A stretch of 47,828 nt of DNA from Colwellia chukchiensis (GTDB lineage: Bacteria > Pseudomonadota > Gammaproteobacteria > Enterobacterales > Alteromonadaceae): contig NZ_NBOC01000023.1 in NCBI RefSeq assembly GCF_002104455.1, positions 1 through 47,828 on the forward strand, read 5' to 3'. Under the pieces are notes generated by a model. The model saw only the letters and a list, made by a program, of their open reading frames with translations, ran no database searches and was not told where the DNA came from. Each line of letters opens with the position of its first letter. Position 1 is the first letter of the stretch. A program made the position numbers and the translations under genes. Shown here one piece after another: positions 24,953 through 34,633 of this stretch.

Positions 24953-26335
24953 CTACATGTTCTTTTCAGTGAATTCAGCCAAGCTACTACGCTCGACTTC
25001 ATCAAAGATCAGCACTGATCCTTTTTCATAATGACGATACACATTAACAGCCGCACTTGCACCAGACGAAGCAGGTGTTACAAACTTATCATCAATCTGG
25101 GCAAGGTTACCAAGTACAATTGTACGACAATTTTTACCTCCCCTACTAAGCATCCCTTTAATTTGAGCGCGTGTCATATTTTGAGCTTCATCAATGATTA
25201 AAACAGCATCGTCTATTGAACGGCCTCGAAAGTAAGCCATACTAGTAAATTCTATATTGGCTTTTTCGATCACATGCTCAACTGTTGCATGAATATTTGT
25301 TTCATGATTATCATCTGAATGCATTGAAATTAATGCATCGGTAATGCCTGCCAGAAGAGGCATCGATTTTTCAGTTAAATCCCCCGGAAGAAATCCGGGA
25401 TCGTCGTCCATGAAGTCTCTAGAGCGTACCACAACGATTTTTTTGTACTTTTTCAACTCCAATACTTGATGCAGCGCCGAAGCAACTGCCAAAAAAGTTT
25501 TTCCGGAGCCAGCAGGGCCAAGGATGATATTTAAGTCATAGTAAGGGTCTGTTAATTGGCTTAAAGCTACCGCTTGACGCTGATTTTTTGGCAATATGCC
25601 CCATACCTTTTCTTGCTTACGAGGCAATAACTTTGTGTATACCTCAGTATCAGTCACTTCTGAAATCCGGCCAATGTGTCCGGCTTCATCGTACCAATAC
25701 ATGTTTGGCTGAACTTCATCGTTGAACAAGCTGATTGGGAATGTATAAACCTCTCCTGAGACTTTGAAATCTTTATCTGATTCAATTCGATCAAAAAGAT
25801 CACCCTCAAAAGCTTGTACGCCTGTATAAAGCAAATCTATATCTGCGATTTGATTATCAACGGATACATCTTCAGCCATAACACCAACAGTTCGAGCTTT
25901 TAATCGCATATTGATGTCGCGGCTAACGATGGTAACGTCTTTATCTAACTCTTTCTGAAGATGCAGTGCATAGTTAATTATTCTGTTATCAGCATCGCTA
26001 CCAATCGTGTGCTTTAACTCTTTTGCCATGTCCAATTGAGTATCAATACCAATGAACAACTTGCCTCTTTTAGCTGTTTCAGTAGAAGGCAGTGGAATAC
26101 CTGCTTCCATTTCTTCTGCACTGTGCCCGTTTATAATGTCTTCAAGCATACGGATACATACACGAGCATCCGCACTTACCGATTTATTAGTTCTCTCTTT
26201 TAAGTTATCTAATTCTTCTAGAACTGTTAGACAGATGTATACATCTTCACTGTAAGCGAGCAATGACTTTGGATCATGAACTAGTGCCGATGTATCTAAC
26301 ACTCTTGGATTTCTATTTTCACTTGGATTATTCAT
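24953..26335 (-). CDS. PIN-PhoH family ATPase/ribonuclease, intact island copy
   Basis: The protein has 460 residues from ATG 26335, chosen because AAGGAG lies just upstream; the longer frame to 26374 has no such site. An N-terminal PIN nuclease domain (R-V-L-D-T-S-A-L-V-H-D-P; acidic residues again in L-E-E-L-D, D-A-D-N-R-I-I-N and S-R-D-I-N-M-R) is followed by a PhoH ATPase domain. The latter has Walker A G-P-A-G-S-G-K-T and Walker B V-L-I-I-D-E-A-Q-N-M. Such PhoH2-type proteins are RNA-directed helicase/nucleases; in mycobacteria they act as the toxin of a toxin-antitoxin pair. No obvious antitoxin gene precedes it here. It resembles the broken phoH beside it (about 40-45% by eye in the PIN part), so it is a divergent homologue rather than a recent duplicate. 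Confidence 0.9.
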   Translation of the reverse strand: MNNPSENRNPRVLDTSALVHDPKSLLAYSEDVYICLTVLEELDNLKERTNKSVSADARVCIRMLEDIINGHSAEEMEAGIPLPSTETAKRGKLFIGIDTQLDMAKELKHTIGSDADNRIINYALHLQKELDKDVTIVSRDINMRLKARTVGVMAEDVSVDNQIADIDLLYTGVQAFEGDLFDRIESDKDFKVSGEVYTFPISLFNDEVQPNMYWYDEAGHIGRISEVTDTEVYTKLLPRKQEKVWGILPKNQRQAVALSQLTDPYYDLNIILGPAGSGKTFLAVASALHQVLELKKYKKIVVVRSRDFMDDDPGFLPGDLTEKSMPLLAGITDALISMHSDDNHETNIHATVEHVIEKANIEFTSMAYFRGRSIDDAVLIIDEAQNMTRAQIKGMLSRGGKNCRTIVLGNLAQIDDKFVTPASSGASAAVNVYRHYEKGSVLIFDEVERSSLAEFTEKNM

Positions 26336-26464
26336 TTTAGTTCTCCTTTGAGAACGATTTTCATTAATTAGCATTTTAGATTTACCTTAGCTTTATTATT
26401 TTTGTTTGTGCCTTCTTGCAGGTTAAATCCGTTATTTATATTTATTGATTAATGGTTCTATTCT

Positions 26465-27439
26465 TTAAGTCACACTTAATGACATGTTAGAGAGATTAGA
26501 TCTTAGCCTGTTATAAATGCTCAATTTCTTCAGTAAGAATAAGGTCTGTAGATAGGTCTGCACAAATATTGAAAAAAAGCTTGCAGTAATACCTGTTTTA
26601 CCACAACCGGCAGGACCAGTGAGTATAACTAAATCAATACTCGGGTCTAATAGCGCGTCCATGGCCATACCTTGGTAGATATTTTTAGGATGAATACCCC
26701 AAGCTTGCTTTGCCATCAATCGTTCGCGACTTAAATCCGTGATAGCAAACTTTTCCTCATCCCAACCGGTTACTTTACCGGCAAAGTGCTCGCCTTCATC
26801 AATTAAATATTCATTCATATAGCGATTGGGTAGCACTTGGTGCTTGATATAGTGCGTGGTGTTGCGGCCTTGAGTTTCACTTTCACATTCTTGTACATGC
26901 TGCCAAAAGTCACCACTAAATTGATGATAGCCCTTAGTTAAAAATTGAATATCGTCAATGAGCTGATCGGTTCGGTAATCTTCAACATAAGCCAAACCTG
27001 CGCCTTTGGCTTTTAAGCGCATATTGATATCTTTGGTGACTAACACCACTTTGTTTTTGGGGTGTTTTCCTTGTAAATAGATGGCGCTATTAATAATGCG
27101 GTTGTCGTTTTCATTAAACGATAATTTTACTTTACTCTCGGCTAAGGCGTAATCATTGATGATGGCTAAACAACCACTCGGGTGTAACTCGTCATTTTGT
27201 GGCAGTTTAACCCCAGCAACTATTTGCTCTGGCGTGGCATTGGCTAGGGTGTCTTCTAGGGCTCGAATGGCGACTCGTGCATCTCGACTAACATCTTTTT
27301 GTCGATCTTTTATAGAGTCTAACTCTTCTAATACTGTCATAGGGATGACGACGTCGTGTTCTTTGAAAGAGAGAAAAGCGAAAGGTTCGTGTAATAAAAT
27401 ATTGGTGTCTAAAACATAAATTGTTTTTTCTGTTGCCAT
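26465..27439 (-). pseudogene. Resident PIN-PhoH gene truncated just after Walker A
   Basis: From ATG 27439 (AAAGGAC upstream) the frame codes a normal PIN domain (Y-V-L-D-T-N-I-L-L-H-E-P) and the start of the PhoH ATPase domain up to G-P-A-G-C-G-K-T. From about 26593 the sequence stops resembling PhoH. It runs G-I-T-A-S-F-F-S-I-F and on for about 43 unrelated residues to a stop. About 180 residues, including Walker B and the rest of the ATPase core, are missing. None of the three frames after the break restores PhoH sequence, so this is a replacement rather than a frameshift. The truncated product cannot be an active ATPase, although the PIN domain could still fold. Confidence 0.85.
26585..26600. 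other. Inferred junction between island and core chromosome
   Basis: Resident phoH homology ends after the Walker A threonine codon (26594-26596). Everything to the left down to base 1 looks accessory: IS66, metal operons, hypothetical genes and a second phoH. Everything to the right is core. I could not identify terminal inverted repeats or a target duplication here, because the other end is outside the window. Confidence 0.6.
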
Positions 27440-27682
27440 ATTATCGTCCTTTACCAAGTGAAGGCTCTACAGCAATTTTCAAATTAGCTGCTAGAAGCCA
27501 AAAAAATTGATAACTACTTAGCGCACCAGATATTTTTATCCGTATCTATGATGCGATTATCAGTAAACTAAGCGATTTAACTCCTTTTTATAGCACCACC
27601 TTAACACCACTTTGACAGCTTATTACCTCGCAAGCAAGTATCTTTTCGGTCTATTATTGACCGTTATTTGAGCGGTCATCTG

Positions 27683-28528
27683 TTAATGTTTAGCCATTGA
27701 TTTTTCTTTACTCGCCAGTAATCGCAAATAGGCTTGGTTGATGCTATCTAACACTTGGTTTTGCTTAATGCTCTGTAACCCTTGGTTAAACAAGCGAATC
27801 AGGTTATGCGCATCAGGATGGCTTTTCGCAACAATAAAATGTAGCGGCTCTTGTGCAACAGACATGGGTAACACCTTTAGCGATTGATATTGTTTATTTT
27901 GCAGTATGCTATTGTATTGGTTTACTAACACCACATCGGCCCAACCACTAAGCACCTTGTCTAAGCAATCGCGTGTGGTGGGTGCATGCGTGGTATTTTT
28001 GTCCGTAACTATGGCTAAAAAGTCCTGTGCTGAACTAAAGCCATAGGGCAAACAAAAGGTGTAAACTTTAAGATCTGAAACGGTTGTTGCCTTGACATTT
28101 TGCTGAGCGATTATTTTGATCGGTACATAATTTATAGGCTCAGAATAATAAAAGTCATTATGTCGCTGTTCAGTACTGATATAGGGAAAGGCACCATCAA
28201 CATGATTCATTTCAGTGCTGGCCAGCACCCGAGACCAAGGTAACGGCTTGATGGTCAAGGTAATATTTAGCTGTTGAAATACCGCCTTTACAATCGCACT
28301 TGACCAGCCCCCGTTTGGCAACCTACTGTCAATAAAAGGCGAGTAGTGCGTACCAGTGGCCAATACCACCTGAGATAGTCTTGCTTTACTGTCAGCAGTG
28401 CTTAAAGCTTGCGCAGCCCCTGAATATATCATCAGAATCAATAGTAGCACTATCAAGATCTGGCGCCACAATTGCCACTGTTTTGACTGCTGATGATTTG
28501 CTATTACTTGGCTTGGGTACTCAATCAT
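27683..28528 (-). CDS. Periplasmic solute-binding protein, SBP_bac_3 type
   Basis: The protein has 281 residues from ATG 28528 (AAGGAAG upstream); a longer frame from TTG 28600 is less likely. The signal segment ends at A-A-Q-A. The mature part has the amino-acid-binding-protein fold: Y-S-P-F-I-D... N-G-G-W-S-S-A-I-V-K-A-V-F, then L-P-W-S-R-V-L, D-G-A-F-P-Y-I and a hinge to the second lobe. The P-W-x-R and D-x-x-x-P-x-x-x-T pattern is typical of orphan Alteromonadales members not linked to a permease. No transporter genes are adjacent. The ligand is unknown. Confidence 0.75.
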   Translation of the reverse strand: MIEYPSQVIANHQQSKQWQLWRQILIVLLLILMIYSGAAQALSTADSKARLSQVVLATGTHYSPFIDSRLPNGGWSSAIVKAVFQQLNITLTIKPLPWSRVLASTEMNHVDGAFPYISTEQRHNDFYYSEPINYVPIKIIAQQNVKATTVSDLKVYTFCLPYGFSSAQDFLAIVTDKNTTHAPTTRDCLDKVLSGWADVVLVNQYNSILQNKQYQSLKVLPMSVAQEPLHFIVAKSHPDAHNLIRLFNQGLQSIKQNQVLDSINQAYLRLLASKEKSMAKH

Positions 28529-28733
28529 ATAAAACGGCTTCCTTGCGTTGAAAATTATCGCAGCGCTTTTCTCTTTAACGAAAAAACGATAACCCGCCAA
28601 GGTGATGTTATTTTCACTAAAAAAATCAGCTTTTGCGGAATTATTTAATGATCACTTCTATGATTAACGATACTATAGCGCCCTTTTTTTGCCGTGTCAT
28701 GATTACGCGAATTATTAAGTTGGAGTTTTTTCT

Positions 28734-31646
28734 ATGTCATTTTACCCCGGACAACGCTGGATTAGTGATAGTGAGTCAGAACAAGGGTTAGGTACAGTAA
28801 CCGCTGTTGAAGGTCGCTTTGTTACTATCGTATTTACCGCCACAGGGGATGCTAGACAATATGCCATAGATAATGCACCACTGACGCGAGTCACGTTTAA
28901 TGCTGGCGATACCATCCCTAGCCATGAAGGCTGGACTTTAACGGTTGAGTCTGTTCAAGAAAGCAACCACTTACTTACTTATACTGGTACTCGCAACGAT
29001 ACTGGCGAAAGTTGTTCGTTAAAAGAAGTGATGATAGATCATTTCATCAAGTTTAATAAACCCCATGACCGCCTACTAAACGGACAAGTTGATCGGTTAG
29101 ACTGGTTTCGACTACGCAAAGATTGTCTTCATCATCAGTACCAACAACAACAGTCAGAATTAATGGGGCTGTGTGGCGGTCGCGTTAGCTTAATACCGCA
29201 TCAATTGTATATTGCTGAAGAAGTTGGCAGTCGCTTTGCGCCTCGTGTGCTACTGGCAGATGAAGTGGGGTTAGGTAAAACCATAGAGGCTGGCTTGATC
29301 ATTCACCAGCAACTTGTCACTGGCCGTGCCGCGCGCGTATTAATTATTGTCCCTGAGTCACTAATGCACCAGTGGTTAGTAGAAATGCTCAGACGTTTTA
29401 ATTTGCAATTTAGTATCTTTGATGAAAGTCGTTGTCAAGAAACCGCCCATGATAGTGACAGTATAAATCCATTTAGCACTGAGCAACTGGTGCTTGTGAA
29501 CCTAGACTTTGTCACTAATAACCCGCGCTGGTATGAGGCTATGATCGATGAAGAATGGGATTTAATGGTGGTTGATGAAGCCCACCATTTAAGCTGGCAA
29601 AAAGACAATGCTAGCCTAGAGTACCAATGTATTGAGCAATTAGCTCAACACATTCCAGGTGTGTTACTACTCACGGCAACACCCGATCAACTAGGTCATG
29701 AGGGACACTTTGCTCGTTTGCGTTTACTCGACCCCGATCGCTTCTTTGATTACGACAAATTTACCGAAGAAGAACAGCACTATAGCGAAGTCGCAGATGC
29801 CGCAAATACTTTAGTAACTGACCAAGCGCTAAGCAAAGCGCAAATCACAACCATAGCTAATTTATTACAGGCAAGCAGCGACAGTGCTCATATTACGGCA
29901 TTAAATCATCATGAACACAGCGAACAAGCAACCGCGCGCCAACATATTTTACAACAACTACTAGATCGCCACGGTACCGGTCGTATTTTATTTCGCAATA
30001 GTCGTAATACCATTAAAGGCTTTCCAGATCGTGAGTTACATGCCACGCCTTTACTCATGCCAGATGCCTATCAAGACACCATCAATGAGCTGTTACTTTC
30101 CAATACCGCTGAAGACTTAAGCACACAAGCACAAGCCAAGCTTATATTTACCCCTGAAGTTTTATATAGCTTAGATAGTCATGATGCATGGTATGACCTA
30201 GACCCAAGAGTTGACTACTTAATTGAGCTATTGCAATCATTAAAAAAAGCCAAAGTGTTAGTGATTTGTGCTCATGCACAAACCGCCATCGACTTAGAAA
30301 CAGCGTTAAGAGTTAAAGCAGGCATGCGTGCCGCGGTTTTCCATGAAGGGCTCAGTATTTTTGAGCGTGATCGCGCCGCTGCTTACTTTGCGCAGGACGA
30401 AGACAGTGCACAAGTTTTATTGTGCTCAGAAATCGGCAGTGAAGGACGCAACTTTCAATTTGCCCATCATTTGGTGTTATTTGATTTACCACGCAACCCC
30501 GATCTACTTGAACAACGTATTGGCCGATTAGACCGAATTGGTCAAACGCAAACCATACGTATACATGTACCTTACTTTCAAGACTCAGCACAAAGCTTGT
30601 TGTTTAAGTGGTATAAACACGCCTTAAATGCCTTTGAGCACACCTGCATTACCGGCCATGCAGTGTTCCAAGCGTTTGGTGATAGCCTGTTGCAACTTGC
30701 GTTAACCGCGAACTGGGATTCTGCCGACGCAGAAAATTTATTGGCGCAAAGTCATGATAAACACCTGAGCATTAAGCAAGACTTAGAATCTGGTCGCGAT
30801 AAGTTACTTGAACTGCATTCTTCTGGACAAGGCAAAGCGCAAGCTTTGGTAACAAAAATTGCCAAACTTGATCAACAAATTCATTTGCCACAATTTATGT
30901 TTCAATTGCTAGATGTGTTTGGTATTGCGCAAGATGATAAAGCCGACAATGCTATCGCCTTGCAACCGACAGAACATATGCTCAATAGCAATTTTCCGTG
31001 TTTACCTGAAGATGGCACGACCATTACCTTTAATCGTGAAACCGCCTTGGCAGTGGAAAACTACCAATTACTCACTTGGGATCACCCTATGGTGCGTGGC
31101 GCCATGGATTTAGTACTCTCGGATGACATAGGTAATGCCAGTATTGGTATCTTGAAAAATCCTGCGCTACCTGCGGGCACATTTTTTATAGAATGTATAT
31201 TTACCTTAGCCGCTATCGCTCCGAGTAAGTTGCAATTAGGCCGCTACTTGCCGACAACGCCGGTGCGTATTTTAGTTGACAAAAATGGCAACGACTTAGC
31301 CGATAAAGTCAGTGAAGCAGTTTTAGATCAGCAATTAACACCCGTTAAAAAACAGGTAGCCTTGCAATTAGTCAAAGCGCTCAGATCACAGGTTGCGCCA
31401 TTAGTCGCCAAAGCAGAGCAGCATGCTGAGCAACAAATTGCTAGCATACAGCAAAAAGCCCTGTCTGCTATGCAAGCTGCGATGGACGAAGAGTATCAAC
31501 GCTTAACAGCGCTTAAGGCCATTAATCCCAGCGTCCGTCAGCAAGAAATTGACTTTATTTTAATGCAAAAAAATGCCTTGGCAGAATACATTGATAAAGC
31601 CCAACTAAATTTTGAAGCCGTGCGGTTAATTGTGGTTAGTAGCTAG
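28734..31646 (+). CDS. rapA: RNA polymerase-associated protein RapA (SWI2/SNF2 ATPase)
   Basis: The 970-residue protein has a normal length for RapA, which recycles RNA polymerase after transcription. The N-terminus (F-x-P-G-Q-R-W-I-S-D-S-E) carries the RapA Tudor-like domains. The Snf2 core follows: Walker A in L-A-D-E-V-G-L-G-K-T-I-E-A-G (about 174-187), D-E-A-H near 280, and helicase C motif with L-L-E-Q-R-I-G-R-L-D-R-I-G-Q. The RapA-specific C-terminal region is present. Ribosome site GGAG. rluA follows on the same strand, the usual order in gammaproteobacteria. Confidence 0.96.
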   Translation: MSFYPGQRWISDSESEQGLGTVTAVEGRFVTIVFTATGDARQYAIDNAPLTRVTFNAGDTIPSHEGWTLTVESVQESNHLLTYTGTRNDTGESCSLKEVMIDHFIKFNKPHDRLLNGQVDRLDWFRLRKDCLHHQYQQQQSELMGLCGGRVSLIPHQLYIAEEVGSRFAPRVLLADEVGLGKTIEAGLIIHQQLVTGRAARVLIIVPESLMHQWLVEMLRRFNLQFSIFDESRCQETAHDSDSINPFSTEQLVLVNLDFVTNNPRWYEAMIDEEWDLMVVDEAHHLSWQKDNASLEYQCIEQLAQHIPGVLLLTATPDQLGHEGHFARLRLLDPDRFFDYDKFTEEEQHYSEVADAANTLVTDQALSKAQITTIANLLQASSDSAHITALNHHEHSEQATARQHILQQLLDRHGTGRILFRNSRNTIKGFPDRELHATPLLMPDAYQDTINELLLSNTAEDLSTQAQAKLIFTPEVLYSLDSHDAWYDLDPRVDYLIELLQSLKKAKVLVICAHAQTAIDLETALRVKAGMRAAVFHEGLSIFERDRAAAYFAQDEDSAQVLLCSEIGSEGRNFQFAHHLVLFDLPRNPDLLEQRIGRLDRIGQTQTIRIHVPYFQDSAQSLLFKWYKHALNAFEHTCITGHAVFQAFGDSLLQLALTANWDSADAENLLAQSHDKHLSIKQDLESGRDKLLELHSSGQGKAQALVTKIAKLDQQIHLPQFMFQLLDVFGIAQDDKADNAIALQPTEHMLNSNFPCLPEDGTTITFNRETALAVENYQLLTWDHPMVRGAMDLVLSDDIGNASIGILKNPALPAGTFFIECIFTLAAIAPSKLQLGRYLPTTPVRILVDKNGNDLADKVSEAVLDQQLTPVKKQVALQLVKALRSQVAPLVAKAEQHAEQQIASIQQKALSAMQAAMDEEYQRLTALKAINPSVRQQEIDFILMQKNALAEYIDKAQLNFEAVRLIVVSS

Positions 31647-31750
31647 GGCAGTGAGCATTCAATCCCCCTTAACCCTATACTCTTGCGCTCAGTGTTATCA
31701 CTATCGTGCTAGCAACTGCGCCAAGAGTTATTGAAGCAAAGGACAAAAAT

Positions 31751-32434
31751 ATGGGTGCTAATCCAGACTTTATCTATCAGCCACCATTACAGCCTTATCT
31801 TGATATTGTTTATCAAGACGCTGATTTGGTCGTACTGAACAAGCCCAGTGGTTTGCTAACTGTGCCCGGTCGATTACCAGAGCATCAAGACTGCTTACAA
31901 AATAGGGTCTTAAAAGTATTGCCAACTGCAACGGTTGTGCACCGCTTAGACATGGCAACCTCTGGCATTATTTTAATGGCGTTAAATAAGCCGGCACATG
32001 TCGCTATTAGCCAGCAATTTGAAAAACGCCAAACACAAAAACACTATATTGCGCGAGTATTTGGCAAAGTAACGCCATTAACTGGCAGCGTTGAACAGCC
32101 TTTGATATGTGACTGGCCAAATCGCCCCAAACAAAAAGTAGACCATGAGCATGGCAAACCCGCGTTGACTCACTACAAAGTTTTAAGTTATGACGAAAAT
32201 ATCGATGACTACTGCACCAGTTTGCTGGAGTTAACCCCAGTTACTGGCCGCTCGCATCAACTACGGGTGCATATGCTGGCACTCGGGCACCCAATACTTG
32301 GTGACCGACTATACGCTCACGCACAGGCACTGACCGCCAGTAGTCGTTTACAATTACACGCGCATACACTACAAATAAAGCATCCGGTATCGGGGCAAGC
32401 AATCATATTTTCTAGGCCTTGCCCTTTTGACTAA
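31751..32434 (+). CDS. rluA: Dual-specificity 23S rRNA/tRNA pseudouridine synthase RluA
   Basis: The protein has 227 residues from ATG 31751, which has AAAGGAC just upstream; a longer GTG frame (31706) is unlikely. The catalytic motif is V-H-R-L-D-M-A-T-S-G, with Asp as the pseudouridylation residue. D-L-V-V-L-N-K-P-S-G-L-L-T-V-P-G and T-G-R-S-H-Q-L-R-V-H-M complete the RluA family set. It modifies 23S U746 and tRNA U32 in E. coli. Confidence 0.93.
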   Translation: MGANPDFIYQPPLQPYLDIVYQDADLVVLNKPSGLLTVPGRLPEHQDCLQNRVLKVLPTATVVHRLDMATSGIILMALNKPAHVAISQQFEKRQTQKHYIARVFGKVTPLTGSVEQPLICDWPNRPKQKVDHEHGKPALTHYKVLSYDENIDDYCTSLLELTPVTGRSHQLRVHMLALGHPILGDRLYAHAQALTASSRLQLHAHTLQIKHPVSGQAIIFSRPCPFD

Positions 32435-32564
32435 GGTCTATTGACCTTTCCGGGTTAACAGCCTCTAATGAGGGTTACTCATGAAAAAAGGGTTAAGGTC
32501 GATAACAACTTAACTGCTTTTAGCGTCATTGCACGTTGCGCCATTATCAAGAGAATAACTGTCT

Positions 32565-33527
32565 ATGCCCGATAAAAACACGCCGATTTATATTTGCTAT
32601 TTTTTTAGCTTACTGCTGCTCTTAATCCATAGCCCTAAAATATTGGCTAACGATAACCCATTGCAAAGTAGCAACGCCCAGCAACAAACTGGCGAAACCC
32701 CTGCCCCTAATGCAAATAAGCAACCTAGCGATACTAACAAACAAGCGGATGATCATAGTCACCAAGTGATCATTGAGCCACCACTAGACGCATTTAACTT
32801 ACAGCAACAAGACATTGAGCACTTCTTAACATCAGAGGCAGTAACGCCTTTATTGGTGGGAGATGAAAAATATATCACCTTAATCAAAGAGCACACTACG
32901 GCGATTAACCAAGGTGTGATGGTACTAATTCCAGATTGGCAACAGGGTATTGTGTCGCCAAATGCCCTCACGCAATTGCAGCAAAACTTACCAGGTCTTG
33001 GTTGGACAACCATAACCTTACATCCACCTCATCAGCCGCAAAATTACCCGTCTCAGGCATTAACGGCAACGGAGCGCCAAGATGAAAACCGCGAAAAGCT
33101 CGCCAGTTACAGCAAAAAGCTAGCCGCGATAATGCACGCCGTTTTAAACAAAGCACAAAACTACCCTGGGGTCATTGTCATTGTTGCTGAAGGCAATCAC
33201 AGCGCTATTTTGCTCGACATCTATCAACAAGGCATAGTGCAGCCGCCAGCGGCTATGGTGTTACTCAGTAGCTATATGCCAACCACGGCAGCGAGCGCTA
33301 AGCTAAGCCAGCACGTTGCTGCAGCTAACTACCCGTTATTAGATCTTTACTTACAACGTGATAACCGCTTAGTGTTAATGCAAGCCAAGCAACGCTTAGC
33401 TGCAGCGAAAAGAAGCATGAAAGTTGACTACCGACAAAAGCAAATCAACAATCAAATTACCGCTTATTATCCGAAAAGTGGCTTAAGCAAAGAAATTCTC
33501 AGTTGGCTCAGTAGCTTAGGTTGGTAA
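32565..33527 (+). CDS. DUF3530 family secreted protein (alpha/beta-hydrolase-like)
   Basis: The 320-residue precursor has a signal peptide (to about L-A-N, residue 29), then a Gln/Asn/Pro-rich linker. The DUF3530 domain follows, with features such as G-V-M-V-L-I-P-D-W, L-G-W-T-T-I-T-L-H-P-P and V-I-V-A-E-G-N-H-S-A-I. The family looks like an alpha/beta hydrolase in which G-x-S-x-G is replaced; here E-G-N-H-S lacks the normal nucleophile context, so it may not be an enzyme. It ends 10 bases before the convergent gene. Confidence 0.75.
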   Translation: MPDKNTPIYICYFFSLLLLLIHSPKILANDNPLQSSNAQQQTGETPAPNANKQPSDTNKQADDHSHQVIIEPPLDAFNLQQQDIEHFLTSEAVTPLLVGDEKYITLIKEHTTAINQGVMVLIPDWQQGIVSPNALTQLQQNLPGLGWTTITLHPPHQPQNYPSQALTATERQDENREKLASYSKKLAAIMHAVLNKAQNYPGVIVIVAEGNHSAILLDIYQQGIVQPPAAMVLLSSYMPTTAASAKLSQHVAAANYPLLDLYLQRDNRLVLMQAKQRLAAAKRSMKVDYRQKQINNQITAYYPKSGLSKEILSWLSSLGW

Positions 33528-33537
33528 GCTAGGGGCT

Positions 33538-34617
33538 TTATTCATTAACATAAAGCGCCACTTTACCTTGTTCACCTGCCGCTAAAATCACGTGCTCACT
33601 ACTGGCAAGTGTATAAAAGCCAGCTTGTGTTTTCGCGGCGCTGGCATCGTCAAACGCTTGCCAATGCTGGCCTTGATCAAAAGAGATATCACTCCCCGTT
33701 CTACCACTGATAATACAAACGCTGTTATTGCAGGCCATTGCGGTGCGCAATCCCCGTAGGCCGGCGTCAACTGGCTGCCACTGTTGTTGCGCATAAACCG
33801 CGATATTTTGATATTGCTGCGCTCTTTGTTGGTAGTCGCCGCCAAGCACAAACACCTGTTGGCGTTGATTCAAAGCAAGCGCATAACCGCCGGCAGTGGC
33901 CGTTGCTCGAAATAATGGCACGGCTTGTCGGCGCCAACTTTCCCCCCAATCATTGCTGTAATAAACCGAGGCCGCAAAGCCACCGGTAGTTAACCAAGCT
34001 TGACCATTAGCGCCAGTGATCAGCGTGTTACCGCTAGCCGCAAACGCTGCCTCATTGTCAGCTATTGTTGGCAGTTTATCTAATGCTATTCTCCGCCAGG
34101 TTTTGCCACCATCTTGAGTTTTTTTAATCACATAATAGCCATCTACTGGGTCGCCCAATAACAGCCCGGTATTTTTATCCCAAAACGCTATGGCATTAAA
34201 AAAACCCGACTTTGCCGCATTTAAGAGTAAGCGCTGCCAAGTTTTGCCAGCATCTAGGGTTTGATACAAAACCGATTGCGGGCCTGTACCTGCGCCCATG
34301 ACAATGGCATGGTTGTGATCAAATAGCGCTATATCACGAAAGTCTGTCGTGATTTCAGCGCTTACTGATCTATCGTGCCATGTTTTACCCGCATCTTGAC
34401 TAACAAACACGGTATTATTACTGCCTGTTACCCAAAGTGAATTTTGATAAACAGCACTACCCCGCAATGACGCTTTGTTATTAAGATCTATCCGTTGCCA
34501 AGTGCCAGACTGGGCATGCACCGCTTGACTCAACACAAGCACCAGCAATATGAATGCATTCATTAAAGCCCAACCAGGCGCGGCTATATTTTTTAACACA
34601 ACGTTTCTATTCAACAC
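33538..34617 (-). CDS. Ycf48-like beta-propeller (photosynthesis-assembly-like / BNR repeat) secreted protein
   Basis: The 359-residue precursor (GTG start, GAGAA upstream) has a signal peptide ending at V-H-A-Q. The mature part is a beta-propeller with repeated S-x-D-x-G-x-x-W motifs: S-Q-D-A-G-K-T-W, T-L-D-A-G-K-T-W, T-Q-D-G-G-K-T-W, S-N-D-W-G-E-S-W and S-F-D-Q-G-Q-H-W. These are Ycf48/BNR (Asp-box) repeats. In non-photosynthetic bacteria such proteins are often encoded next to RND pumps. It precedes and faces the same way as the RND gene cluster, 16 bases downstream of the pump. Its role in the cell is unknown. Confidence 0.8.
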   Translation of the reverse strand: MLNRNVVLKNIAAPGWALMNAFILLVLVLSQAVHAQSGTWQRIDLNNKASLRGSAVYQNSLWVTGSNNTVFVSQDAGKTWHDRSVSAEITTDFRDIALFDHNHAIVMGAGTGPQSVLYQTLDAGKTWQRLLLNAAKSGFFNAIAFWDKNTGLLLGDPVDGYYVIKKTQDGGKTWRRIALDKLPTIADNEAAFAASGNTLITGANGQAWLTTGGFAASVYYSNDWGESWRRQAVPLFRATATAGGYALALNQRQQVFVLGGDYQQRAQQYQNIAVYAQQQWQPVDAGLRGLRTAMACNNSVCIISGRTGSDISFDQGQHWQAFDDASAAKTQAGFYTLASSEHVILAAGEQGKVALYVNE

Positions 34618-34633
34618 CGTTTATTCTCGTTAT

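Noticed and set aside
26465-26593. A frameshift as explanation for the short phoH
   Set aside because: I read all three frames after Walker A and none continues PhoH motifs, so loss or replacement fits better than a frameshift.
27650-27682. Inverted repeats CGGTC/GACCG after the solute-binding protein gene
   Set aside because: Two short overlapping stems without a T-run; not enough for a terminator call.
32433-32450. AAGGTC-TATT-GACCTT as a terminator after rluA
   Set aside because: The stem is only 6 bp and is followed by a mere three T's; it may be part of a dispersed repeat instead.
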